A stretch of DNA of 64,000 nucleotides from Ignavibacteriales bacterium (lineage in GTDB: Bacteria; Bacteroidota; Ignavibacteria; Ignavibacteriales; Ignavibacteriaceae): positions 1 through 64,000 of the forward strand of contig DPRR01000016.1 in NCBI GenBank assembly GCA_003538625.1, read 5' to 3'. Position 1 is the first letter of the stretch. Every line of letters begins with the position of its first letter. Of this stretch, positions 17,187 to 24,218 are shown in pieces. Below the pieces are notes generated by a model. The model saw only the letters and a list, made by a program, of their open reading frames with translations, had not been told where the DNA came from and did no database searches. The position numbers and the translations under genes are program-made.

Positions 17187-17858
17187 ATGATGTTAAATTT
17201 TAAGTTTTTGGTGTTTGTTTTTATAGCAGTTTCAATAAATACATATTCTCAGGTGTACGAATCAATTGAGAAGTCAGCCACTGAATATTTTATTAGCCTT
17301 TCAAATAAAGATTCTGACGTAGATAGTGATCTATCAAAGCTAAAAGAAATACTTTTCAGAAATTTTGATAAAACAGAACTTGAAAGTAAATATCAAACGT
17401 CAATAAATGATTTTGATAGTCTGAAAAATCATTTTACCGAATATGAATTAACAATAAAAAACATATCTAAAGATTCTGCATTAGTATTATTCAATCAATG
17501 GTATCTCCACTTCTCAAACACTTTTTATAACTATGCTGATGAAAAATTCTTTTCATCAAACCAAACAAAAATTCTTTTCTTTAGTGCTTCAATGTCCTGC
17601 CAATGCACGCTTGAAATGTGTAAAAAACAGACGATTGAAATATTAAATCTTGCAAAAGAAATGAACTTGGATTACTGGATTGTCGATTCTTACGAGCACA
17701 ATGATTTACAAATAAAGTATGAAACATTTTTTGCTCCTTCTTTAATTGTCTTTGATTCTCATAATAACGTGCTTTATAAAATTGAGTATGATGAAAAGAT
17801 GATTGTATCATTATTTGGCTACTTTAATAACGAATCAAAGAAAAATAATTTGGAGTAA
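17187..17858 (+). CDS. Exported thioredoxin-like protein of unknown role
   Basis: I place the start at ATG 17187, after AAGGGG; the frame is open further upstream but would overlap acr3. The signal peptide is about MMLNFKFLVFVFIAVSINTYSQ. The C-terminal half begins with KILFFSASMSCQCTLEMC, where CQC and a third cysteine lie where a thioredoxin active site would be, and later has FFAPSLIVFDSHN, like the cis-proline strand. The N-terminal half is helical and unrecognised. It is followed three bases later by another thioredoxin-like gene. A periplasmic redox or metal-binding role is a guess. Confidence 0.65.
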   Translation: MMLNFKFLVFVFIAVSINTYSQVYESIEKSATEYFISLSNKDSDVDSDLSKLKEILFRNFDKTELESKYQTSINDFDSLKNHFTEYELTIKNISKDSALVLFNQWYLHFSNTFYNYADEKFFSSNQTKILFFSASMSCQCTLEMCKKQTIEILNLAKEMNLDYWIVDSYEHNDLQIKYETFFAPSLIVFDSHNNVLYKIEYDEKMIVSLFGYFNNESKKNNLE

Positions 17859-17861
17859 AAT

Positions 17862-18416
17862 ATGAATTGGTTAACAAATCTTGAACAGGCAAAAGAAGAA
17901 GCAGCAAAGTCAAAAAAAATAATTCTTCTTCAGTTTGAAATGGATAACTGTGGCGGTTGTAAAAAACTTGAAACAACAACTTATAAAGATCAAAAAACAA
18001 TTGATGAAATGAATGAATGGTTCGTTCTACTTAAACTCGATTTGATAAAAGACAGGGAAGTAAGAAGAATACTTGGAGCATATTGGACTCCGGCAATTTA
18101 TTTTCTTGATCAAAATGGGAATTCGTTTTACCATTTTAATGGTTATCTGCCAGCAAACGAGTTTAGAGCAATGTTAAGATTAGGAATTGCAGAAACAGTT
18201 ATGCCTCGCGGGAAATATGACGATATAATTAAATTTATTGATAAGGATTTGGATGAACTTTCTCAAAGTTCATTTTATCCCAAACTATTGGTAGCCAGGG
18301 AAACAGCGCGTTACATCAAACTAAAAGATAATTCTCAATTGAAAAAATCCTTAAAAGAAATAGAACAAAAATTCCCGGAGTCAGTTGAAGCCCAAATGTA
18401 TTTCTGGGATGAATAA
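17862..18416 (+). CDS. Cytosolic thioredoxin-like protein with CGGC site
   Basis: A 184-residue protein without a signal peptide. FEMDNCGGCKKLE near residues 27-39 is a thioredoxin-type active site, and AYWTPAIYFLDQNGN carries the cis-proline. The C-terminal 80 residues are helical (for example DDIIKFIDKDLDEL) and may be a dimerisation or partner region. It lies three bases after the previous gene, so the two are probably translated together. Confidence 0.8.
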   Translation: MNWLTNLEQAKEEAAKSKKIILLQFEMDNCGGCKKLETTTYKDQKTIDEMNEWFVLLKLDLIKDREVRRILGAYWTPAIYFLDQNGNSFYHFNGYLPANEFRAMLRLGIAETVMPRGKYDDIIKFIDKDLDELSQSSFYPKLLVARETARYIKLKDNSQLKKSLKEIEQKFPESVEAQMYFWDE

Positions 18417-18482
18417 ATAAAAATAATCAGTTATTGTTATTTAATAATATGATCAGAAGAAATTTAAAAAAGGAGAAATAAA

Positions 18483-19112
18483 ATGTTCCAATTACCAGAA
18501 TGGACTTTTGAATTTCACGGGCATCGCTGTCCTTTTATGCCAATTGGTTTCAGAATGGGAACAGTGGCAATGGAAAAATTAGGCGTTAAAAAAAGTTTAG
18601 ATCATCAAATGCACGTATTTTCTGAAATGGGTGTTGGTCACCCGCAAGGTTGTATGCAGGATGGAATTATGTCCGCAACCGGTGCAACATTTGGTAAAGG
18701 TATGATAGACAGAATGAATTACGGTAAAGTCGCTGCAACTTTCTGGTATCCCGGTAAAAAGGATGCAGTAAGAATTGTTCTTAAGAATGAATTCCAGGAT
18801 AAGCTTGCACCGCATGAATTCTTTAATTACCGCAAACAGGGAATTGAACCATCTGAAATTCCTGAGAATGTAAGAAAAGACATTATCGATATAGTGCTTA
18901 ATGCAACGAACGATGAACTATTTAATGTAAGCGTATTAAAAGATTTCAAATATTCTCCCGTCAAAGGTTCTTTCAATAAAGCAAAATGCGAAGTATGCGG
19001 CGAGTATGTTTTTGAAAGATACTTGCGTGTTAAAGATGGAAAGAAGATTTGTATTCCTTGTTCTGAAAGAACTAGTGAAGAAGTAATAATTCATTTACCA
19101 AATATTGGATAA
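18483..19112 (+). CDS. FmdE-family protein with C-terminal zinc ribbon (first copy)
   Basis: A 209-residue protein of the FmdE family, named after subunit E linked to formylmethanofuran dehydrogenase. The N-terminal motif is FHGHRCPFMPIGFRMG at about 10-25; the second motif GCMQDGIMSATGATFGKG has the conserved Cys and Asp. A zinc ribbon follows, CEVCGEY...CIPCSER. A strong AAGGAG precedes the ATG. No methanogenesis gene is near, so its role must differ from the founder. A paralogue lies at 21186, and both sit among arsenic and sulfur transport genes. The biochemical role is unknown. Confidence 0.85.
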   Translation: MFQLPEWTFEFHGHRCPFMPIGFRMGTVAMEKLGVKKSLDHQMHVFSEMGVGHPQGCMQDGIMSATGATFGKGMIDRMNYGKVAATFWYPGKKDAVRIVLKNEFQDKLAPHEFFNYRKQGIEPSEIPENVRKDIIDIVLNATNDELFNVSVLKDFKYSPVKGSFNKAKCEVCGEYVFERYLRVKDGKKICIPCSERTSEEVIIHLPNIG

Positions 19113-19121
19113 ATTAATATA

Positions 19122-19204
19122 GTCATTGCGAGAAGTGAAACGACGAAGCAATTTCCAAAAGTAAAATAGATTGCTTCACCCACTAAAGTGGGATTCGCAA
19201 TGAC
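19122..19204. repeat. Dispersed GTCATTGCGA...TCGCAATGAC repeat
   Basis: Perfect ten-base terminal arms at 19122-19131 and 19195-19204 enclose inner pairs such as GAAGCAAT with ATTGCTTC and CCCACTAAAGTGGG. It fills the gap between the first FmdE gene and the TauE/SafE gene. Confidence 0.8.
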
Positions 19205-19230
19205 AAGGAAAAAATTAAGAGAAATAAAAA

Positions 19231-19980
19231 ATGTTATACCTAATAGTATCAATATTAATATTCGTTGTTTCCTTCGTCTTTGCAATGCTCGGCTTGGGCG
19301 GTGGAATGGTTTATGTGCCGATTTTAAAATGGGCAGGATTTCCAATGAAAGAAGTTGCAATTCCTCTTGGACTTTTACTGAATGGATTGAATACACTTCT
19401 TGCACTAATTCCATTTTCAAGAAAAAAATTAGTTGATTGGAAGGGCGGAGCTGCAATGGCGGTTGCTGCATTAATCTTTTCACCGATCGGTGCATACACA
19501 TCTAAGTTTGTTCCGGAAAAACCTTTGATGATTTTGTTTGCAATCGCTGTTATAGTTGCAGCTGTAAGAACTCTTTGGGCATCAAATCAAAAAGAGCCGG
19601 AAGAAGTAATGCCATTGAAGAAGAGATCTATTATTGGTGCCGGAGTTGGTGCGTTCGCAGGATTCGCAGGTGGATTACTTGGTATTGGCGGTGGATTTAT
19701 AATAGCTCCAATTTTGATGTGGATGGGATATAAAACAAAAGAAGCCGCAGCTACAACTGCATTTGTAGTTACCTTTTCTTCGTTCAGTGGATATTTAGGA
19801 CACGCAGCCGAAGGTGAAATGAATTGGGCTTTAACAATTTTGGTTGTTGTTGCAGTTATTATCGCATCGCAGCTTGGTGCAATGTTTATGTCCGGTAAAG
19901 CAAAACCAAAAATGGTAAAACAAGTCTATGCTTTTGTACTTTTAGGCATTGCCATCAAGTTGATTTGGGGTGTGTTGTGA
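19231..19980 (+). CDS. TauE/SafE-family membrane permease
   Basis: A 249-residue inner-membrane protein with about eight hydrophobic segments and the two glycine-rich repeats of the family, MLGLGGGMVYVPIL near residue 20 and LLGIGGGFIIAPILMWMG near 150. Members export or import sulfite, sulfoacetate and other organic or inorganic anions. It lies between the two FmdE genes and just before a porin gene, which together look like an envelope-spanning anion route. The substrate is not shown by the sequence. Confidence 0.87.
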   Translation: MLYLIVSILIFVVSFVFAMLGLGGGMVYVPILKWAGFPMKEVAIPLGLLLNGLNTLLALIPFSRKKLVDWKGGAAMAVAALIFSPIGAYTSKFVPEKPLMILFAIAVIVAAVRTLWASNQKEPEEVMPLKKRSIIGAGVGAFAGFAGGLLGIGGGFIIAPILMWMGYKTKEAAATTAFVVTFSSFSGYLGHAAEGEMNWALTILVVVAVIIASQLGAMFMSGKAKPKMVKQVYAFVLLGIAIKLIWGVL

Positions 19981-20001
19981 GAAATGTGATAACTGCATTT
20001 T

Positions 20002-20086
20002 GTCATTCCCACGAAAGCCTGCCGGACGGCAAGGCAGGTGGGAATCTAAAAAATACGAAATGGATTCCCGTTTTCACGGGAATGAC
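20002..20086. repeat. Dispersed GTCATTCCC...GGGAATGAC repeat overlapping the porin start
   Basis: Terminal arms GTCATTCCC (20002-20010) and GGGAATGAC (20078-20086) enclose inner arms including GCCTGCCG/CGGCAAGGC. The right arm contains the ATG at 20082 that I take as the porin start. Read in that frame, the repeat gives KWIPVFTGMT, a typical peptide of this repeat type. Confidence 0.8.
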
Positions 20087-20909
20087 AATTAGGATATTGT
20101 ATTTATCTGTTCTCTTTATTCTGATTGAATCCAATTCATCATTTACACAAAATACTGAACCAAATTTACACGGTTATATCCAAACAAGATTTACAACTGA
20201 TTTTGAAAATCAAAATGATTTTATGATTCGCAGAGCAAAACTTTGGGTTGATGGAAATGCGCCGGGATTAGAAAATGTTTCTTATAAGATTCAAATGGTT
20301 TATCGTTCATTTAAAGACGAAGCAGTAATGCTACAGGATGCTTTTGCTGATGTAAAGTTTAACAAAATTGGTTCTCTTCGTGCAGGAAGATTTGTCCCCG
20401 ATTTTATGTTGCAAAGAATGCAGCCCGATTACGAAATTCCTGTATTGGAAAGAGCTTTAGTAATCAATGGATTGATTCATAGTTCAAAATCAATGGCACG
20501 ACAAATAGGTATTCAGTTTACCTATCAACCAAATTATTTTCCAATTCATTTCAGCTTCGGCGTGTTCAATGCAAATCTTGAATCACCGGGAATGAATAAA
20601 GATCAAAATTTACTTTATACTTCCCGCGCTCAGGTAAATCTGATTAAAAATGATAATACGTTAATTGAAGTCGGAGCTTCGGGTGCTTATCGATATGCAA
20701 ATTCAATAACGATGAATACTATTTACGATGCAACTCAACTAATAACCGGTAATGATTATCGCTTTGGATTTGAGTTTCAAATGGTTTACAAATCTTTTGG
20801 GTTTCAATCAGAATATGTTCAGGCAAATATCAACAAAGATAGAGCCTGGGGGTATTATGGATTAGCAACGCTGTATCTCATTTCTGATTTACAATTATCC
20901 GGATTATAG
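20082..20909 (+). CDS. Outer-membrane porin (OprP/OprO-like), frameshifted near its 3' end
   Basis: The protein begins with a signal peptide, roughly MTIRILYLSVLFILIESNSS, and has the alternating strands of a phosphate-selective-porin-type barrel: LHGYIQTRFTTDFENQ, FMIRRAKLWVDGNAPG and GRFVPDFMLQR. It ends early at 20907-20909. A different frame then encodes the missing barrel end, IIDKYSDLNPATTGNEWYG to IQFQIFFN, up to the stop at 21077-21079. One base appears lost between 20888 and 20907. The start at 20082 lies in a repeat arm; reading 39 codons further upstream would only translate the repeat. An anion such as arsenate or phosphate is a plausible substrate. Confidence 0.75.
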   Translation: MTIRILYLSVLFILIESNSSFTQNTEPNLHGYIQTRFTTDFENQNDFMIRRAKLWVDGNAPGLENVSYKIQMVYRSFKDEAVMLQDAFADVKFNKIGSLRAGRFVPDFMLQRMQPDYEIPVLERALVINGLIHSSKSMARQIGIQFTYQPNYFPIHFSFGVFNANLESPGMNKDQNLLYTSRAQVNLIKNDNTLIEVGASGAYRYANSITMNTIYDATQLITGNDYRFGFEFQMVYKSFGFQSEYVQANINKDRAWGYYGLATLYLISDLQLSGL

Positions 20910-21087
20910 ACAAATATTCTGATCTTAATCCGGCAACAACCGGCAATGAATGGTATGGTGCAGGTTTGAATTATTACTTTACAGAGAGAATAAAACTGAT
21001 GACAGATTTTAGGACTCAATTCACGTCAGGAAAAAATAATTACATAAGTCAAATTCAGTTTCAAATATTTTTTAATTAAATGAGTTT

Positions 21088-21135
21088 GTCACTCCTGCAG
21101 AAGCTTGCCTACCGGCAGGCGGGCGGGAATCTAAA
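21088..21135. repeat. Partial dispersed repeat after the porin gene
   Basis: GTCACTCCTGCAGAAGC starts a unit of the GTCATTCCC type. The inner hairpin GCTTGCCTACCGGCAGGC (21103-21120) is clear, but no right-hand GGGAATGAC arm follows. It appears to be a truncated copy. Confidence 0.6.
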
Positions 21136-21185
21136 AAGAAGAAACATAATTAACATAAAGTCATAACAAAATAAGGAAAAACAAA

Positions 21186-21818
21186 ATGTTGAACGAAGAG
21201 AAATCCCGCACAACGGGAATAAATCCACAAGAATGGTTAGAGTTCGGACAAAAATTTCACGGACACAAATGTCCCGCAATGCCAATGGGCTTAAGAGTAG
21301 GCGCAGCAGCAATGAATAAACTCGGTGTTGATAGAGCACAAGACGGACAAATTATTGCGTTCGTTGATCTTGGTGAAGATCATTGCGCTACTTGCTATGC
21401 AGATGGACTGCAGGTAATAATGGGAACAACATTCGGCAAAGGTAACATCAAAAAGACACACAAAGGTAAATGGGCTGTAACAGTTGTTAACAAAGCAACA
21501 GGCAAAGCAGTTCGTGTTACACCGACTGCAGATGCAATGCTTGCAAATAAACAAACAGACTTTTTCAAAGAGTACAGAGAAAAAGGAATTCCTGCAAGTA
21601 AAGTTCCTAATGAAGTTGTCGATCCATTAATAAACAAAGTAATGGCAGCACCGGAACAAATGTTAGTAAAAATTTCAGATGTGTTTGATTACAAACTTGA
21701 ACCACACAAAGACAGCTTTAACGGATTTGTTTGCGAAGAATGTGGCGAGATGACAGTTGAAGGATACGGAAGAATTAAAGATGGCAAGCACGTTTGTATT
21801 GATTGTGCTGCTAAATAA
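21186..21818 (+). CDS. FmdE-family protein with C-terminal zinc ribbon (second copy)
   Basis: A 210-residue paralogue of the protein at 18483. It has FHGHKCPAMPMGLRVGAAAM, then EDHCATCYADGLQVIMGTTFGKGN, which is closer to typical FmdE than the first copy. The zinc ribbon is CEECGEM...CIDCAAK. The two proteins differ across the middle, so they are not a recent duplication. It follows the porin gene and precedes the CDF exporter. An upstream AAGGAAAAACAAA gives a modest ribosome binding site. The function is unknown; a metal- or metalloid-handling role is only suggested by context. Confidence 0.85.
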   Translation: MLNEEKSRTTGINPQEWLEFGQKFHGHKCPAMPMGLRVGAAAMNKLGVDRAQDGQIIAFVDLGEDHCATCYADGLQVIMGTTFGKGNIKKTHKGKWAVTVVNKATGKAVRVTPTADAMLANKQTDFFKEYREKGIPASKVPNEVVDPLINKVMAAPEQMLVKISDVFDYKLEPHKDSFNGFVCEECGEMTVEGYGRIKDGKHVCIDCAAK

Positions 21819-21828
21819 ATTTGTGTAA

Positions 21829-21888
21829 GTCATTGCGTCGAGTGAAGCAATCTCATCATATAAAGAAGATTGCTTCGCTCGCATTGGC
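21829..21888. repeat. Dispersed repeat before the cation exporter gene
   Basis: GTCATTGCGTCGAG opens the unit; inner arms GAAGCAATCT (21844-21853) and AGATTGCTTC (21867-21876) are perfect. The right end, CTCGCATTGGC, is a degenerate form of CTCGCAATGAC. Confidence 0.7.
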
Positions 21889-21911
21889 AAGTAAAATAAA
21901 CTGAGAAAAAT

Positions 21912-22457
21912 ATGTCACATAATCATTCACATAATAACGGTAATGAAACTTCAGAGAAAAATCTGTTCATAACAATGGCTCTGAATTTTTTCATAACAAT
22001 TGCAGAAGTTATTGGCGGATTTATTTCGGGAAGCTTGTCTCTTCTTTCTGATGCACTGCATAACTTCAGCGACGGCATTTCAATTATAATCACTTACATC
22101 GCAATGCGTTTGAGCAAAAAACCAAAAACATTTAAATATACTTTTGGTCTAAAACGCGCTGAGATTATTGCCGCAATTATAAATGCAAGCACTCTAATAA
22201 TAATCAGTTTCTTTTTAATTAAAGAAGCAATTGAAAGATTCTATAATCCTTCTCCAATTACTGGTAGTTTGATGTTGATTGTAGCTGCATTAGGCTTAGT
22301 TGCAAATGTAATCGGAACACTGCTTCTAAAAAAAGGTTCTAAAGGAAACTTAAATATCAGGGCGGCTTATTTTCATTTGTTGAGCGATGCGGTTTCTTCT
22401 CTTGCAGTGATAATTGGTGCGGTGTTTATAATTTTTTTACAAGATTTATTGGATTGA
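21912..22457 (+). CDS. CDF cation efflux protein, N-terminal fragment (frameshifted)
   Basis: This reads as the membrane part of a cation diffusion facilitator of the CzcD/ZitB type, which exports zinc or similar divalent metals in exchange for protons. Visible are the His-rich start MSHNHSHNN, the helix II metal site LLSDALHNFSD, six hydrophobic segments and the helix V motif HLLSDAVSSL. The frame runs into TGA at 22455 because of a run of seven T at 22432-22438; with one T fewer, the sequence would continue KIYWIDPLLTVLISLYIL into the next fragment. It is either a disrupted gene or a sequence error. Confidence 0.8.
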   Translation: MSHNHSHNNGNETSEKNLFITMALNFFITIAEVIGGFISGSLSLLSDALHNFSDGISIIITYIAMRLSKKPKTFKYTFGLKRAEIIAAIINASTLIIISFFLIKEAIERFYNPSPITGSLMLIVAALGLVANVIGTLLLKKGSKGNLNIRAAYFHLLSDAVSSLAVIIGAVFIIFLQDLLD

Positions 22458-22473
22458 TCCGCTTTTAACCGTC

Positions 22474-22809
22474 TTGATTTCACTCTACATCTTGAAAGAA
22501 ACATATAGGATAGTAAAAGAATCTCTTGATATAGTTATGATGTCTTCACCGGAAGGAATTGATTTGAATGAATTGAAGATTATAATTGAATCTTCAAGCG
22601 ATGTGAAAAATGTACATCACGTTCATGTATGGAAGCTAAACGATAACGATACTCACTTTGAAGCGCACATTGAAGTCGACGATATGGCTGTTAGTAAAAC
22701 ATTAGAAATTCAAAAACAGATTGAACAAAATCTGCACGATAAATATGAAATCAATCATACAACTTTGCAGTTTGAATGTAATAAATGTGATAATAAATCA
22801 ATAATATGA
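22474..22809 (+). CDS. CDF cation efflux protein, C-terminal fragment
   Basis: This fragment, opened by an unlikely TTG at 22474, carries the end of helix VI and the cytoplasmic domain of the exporter in the +1 frame relative to 21912. Typical features are KESLDIVMMSSPEGID, VKNVHHVHVWKLND with metal-binding histidines, and HTTLQFECNKCD at the end. Coding similarity starts already at about 22439, before the apparent start, so it is not an independent gene. Restored, the protein would have about 299 residues, the family norm. Its metal is not evident. Confidence 0.8.
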   Translation: MISLYILKETYRIVKESLDIVMMSSPEGIDLNELKIIIESSSDVKNVHHVHVWKLNDNDTHFEAHIEVDDMAVSKTLEIQKQIEQNLHDKYEINHTTLQFECNKCDNKSII

Positions 22810-22821
22810 AATGGACCAACA

Positions 22822-23148
22822 ATGAATAAACCTGAAAAAACACCAATGGAATTGCTAAAACATTTTGCACCTGAGTTTGCTGAGAATCAGATGCAGGAAA
22901 AATCTCTCATCTTTGAGAATGAGAAATATCAAAAAGTGCCTAATAAGTACAAAATGCTCATTGGAATAGGAGTTGCCGCATCTTTAGGAAGTGATACTTG
23001 CACGCAGATGTGGACTAAAATGGCAAAGCAAAACGGAGTTACAAATGAAGAGATTGTTGAAGCAATGCAGGTCGCACGTTATATGAAGCAGGCAACTGTT
23101 AATGATACAATTGCTAATTCTTTAAATATGTTAACTGAAAAAGAATGA
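22822..23148 (+). CDS. Carboxymuconolactone decarboxylase/AhpD-like protein
   Basis: A 108-residue helical protein of the CMD/AhpD superfamily, seen from KYKMLIGIGVAASLGSDTCTQMWTKMAKQNGVTNEEIVEAMQVARYMK. AhpD-type members use a CxxC pair for redox; here only one cysteine (DTCTQ) is at that site, so a disulfide peroxidase role is doubtful. It starts 13 bases after the cation exporter reading frame and overlaps the next gene by four bases. Small CMD-like proteins recur in arsenic clusters, but their role is unknown to me. Confidence 0.8.
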   Translation: MNKPEKTPMELLKHFAPEFAENQMQEKSLIFENEKYQKVPNKYKMLIGIGVAASLGSDTCTQMWTKMAKQNGVTNEEIVEAMQVARYMKQATVNDTIANSLNMLTEKE

Positions 23149-23453
23149 AGCTTAGAATTGAATATCAGTACTTTGAGGGTTGTCCAAATCACAGAATAAT
23201 GGGTGAGAATCTAAAGGGAGCTTTAGAAGGGTTGGAAGACAAAATTGAATTAAAAAAAGTATTGGTTGAAGACGAAGCAACCGCAAAGCAAGTTGGATTT
23301 CGTGGATCACCAACTCTGCTGATTAATGGTGAAGATATTGAAGGAGTTCCTGCTCGTGCAGAACCATCATTGTCTTGCAGGTTTTATGTGAACGGAATTC
23401 CTTCTTCTGATGAAATAAAAAAAATAATTATTGAAAAAATTAATATGGAATAA
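23145..23453 (+). CDS. Small thioredoxin-fold protein (alkylmercury-lyase-like annotation group)
   Basis: A 102-residue thioredoxin-fold protein starting in an ATGA overlap with the upstream gene. It has YFEGCPNH near residues 8-15, the cis-proline segment GSPTLLINGEDIE and a second cysteine in SLSCRFY. Similar small proteins are sometimes labelled alkylmercury lyase although they lack that enzyme's domain. It lies among small redox proteins and is followed six bases later by another. A thiol or metalloid transfer role is a guess. Confidence 0.7.
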   Translation: MKLRIEYQYFEGCPNHRIMGENLKGALEGLEDKIELKKVLVEDEATAKQVGFRGSPTLLINGEDIEGVPARAEPSLSCRFYVNGIPSSDEIKKIIIEKINME

Positions 23454-23459
23454 ACGATA

Positions 23460-23699
23460 ATGATTTCAGTTAAAATACTCGGCACAGGATGCAAGAAGTG
23501 CCAAACTCTAGAAGCAAAAGTGAGAGATCTGGTTGCAGTAAATAACATCGATGCGGCAGTTGAAAAAGTAACAGATATTCAGGAGATGGTGAACTATGGT
23601 ATAATGATGACACCCGGTCTTATTATAAATGAAAAAGTTAAAAGTTTTGGAATAATACCTAAAGACGACCAACTTATTAGCTGGTTGAAGGAGGCTTAA
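23460..23699 (+). CDS. Small thioredoxin-like redox protein (second copy)
   Basis: A 79-residue paralogue of the protein at 14690, with the active site LGTGCKKCQTLE and the cis-proline segment MMTPGLIINEKVKSFG. The cysteine spacing GCxxC is kept. It directly abuts the following thioredoxin gene, whose ATG begins one base after this stop. It probably shares electrons with the CcdA-like membrane protein encoded 500 bases later; this is inferred from order. Confidence 0.85.
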   Translation: MISVKILGTGCKKCQTLEAKVRDLVAVNNIDAAVEKVTDIQEMVNYGIMMTPGLIINEKVKSFGIIPKDDQLISWLKEA

Positions 23700-24107
23700 A
23701 TGAAATACATTTCAATTATCGGATTATTAATTGTTGCTGTTTTATATTTTTCGTTTACAACGATTGGCAATAATAAAAGTAGCAGTGATGAAAATATAGT
23801 TAACCAGGCAAGCTCGGCTAAAGTAACTTTTGTTGAACTCGGTTCAGTAAATTGTATTCCCTGTAAGCAAATGCAGCCGATTATGAAATCAATAGAAGAA
23901 AAATACGGCGAACAGGTTAAGGTTATTTTTTATGATGTTTGGAAAGAAGATCAGAAAAAATATGCTCAGCAGTATGGAATAAAATTAATTCCAACTCAGG
24001 TTTTTCTTGATGCAAACGGTAAAGAATTTCATCGCCACGAAGGATTTTATCCTGAAGCAGAGATTGATAAAATATTACAAGGCAAAGGATTAACAATTAA
24101 AAAATAA
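23700..24107 (+). CDS. Membrane-anchored or exported thioredoxin
   Basis: A 135-residue protein with an N-terminal hydrophobic segment (ISIIGLLIVAVLYFSF) and a thioredoxin domain facing the periplasm. The active site is VNCIPCKQMQP (CIPC), and the cis-proline strand is GIKLIPTQVFLDANGKE. The CcdA-like protein encoded next would pass it electrons from the cytosol. Such pairs reduce apocytochrome c cysteines or other periplasmic thiols, which fits the diheme protein further downstream. Confidence 0.88.
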   Translation: MKYISIIGLLIVAVLYFSFTTIGNNKSSSDENIVNQASSAKVTFVELGSVNCIPCKQMQPIMKSIEEKYGEQVKVIFYDVWKEDQKKYAQQYGIKLIPTQVFLDANGKEFHRHEGFYPEAEIDKILQGKGLTIKK

Positions 24108-24113
24108 TAAACT

Positions 24114-24206
24114 CGGTGGTTCTCCGTGAATACTCTGTGTTTCTCCGTGTAATTATGATTAGTTACACAGAAAACCACGGAGAAGACACTGAGTGACACG
24201 GAGAAG
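24114..24206. repeat. Inverted repeat before the ccdA-like gene
   Basis: GGTGGTTCTCCGTG...TTCTCCGTGTAA on the left faces TTACACAGAAAACCACGGAGAA...CACGGAGAAG on the right. The core unit CTCCGTG/CACGGAG occurs twice per side. It differs in sequence from the GTCAT-ended repeats but fills an intergenic gap in the same way. Confidence 0.7.
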
Positions 24207-24218
24207 AAAATTAAAAAA

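Noticed and set aside
18483..19112. FmdE genes as evidence of methanogenesis
   Set aside because: No other methanofuran or molybdenum enzyme gene is in the window; FmdE-like proteins occur in many bacteria.
19122..21888. Closely spaced repeats as a CRISPR array
   Set aside because: The units are palindromic, of different sequence and irregular spacing, with genes between; no cas gene is present.
22428..22457. Programmed frameshift in the cation exporter
   Set aside because: CDF exporters are not known to use recoding, and no downstream stimulatory structure is evident; mutation or sequence error is simpler.
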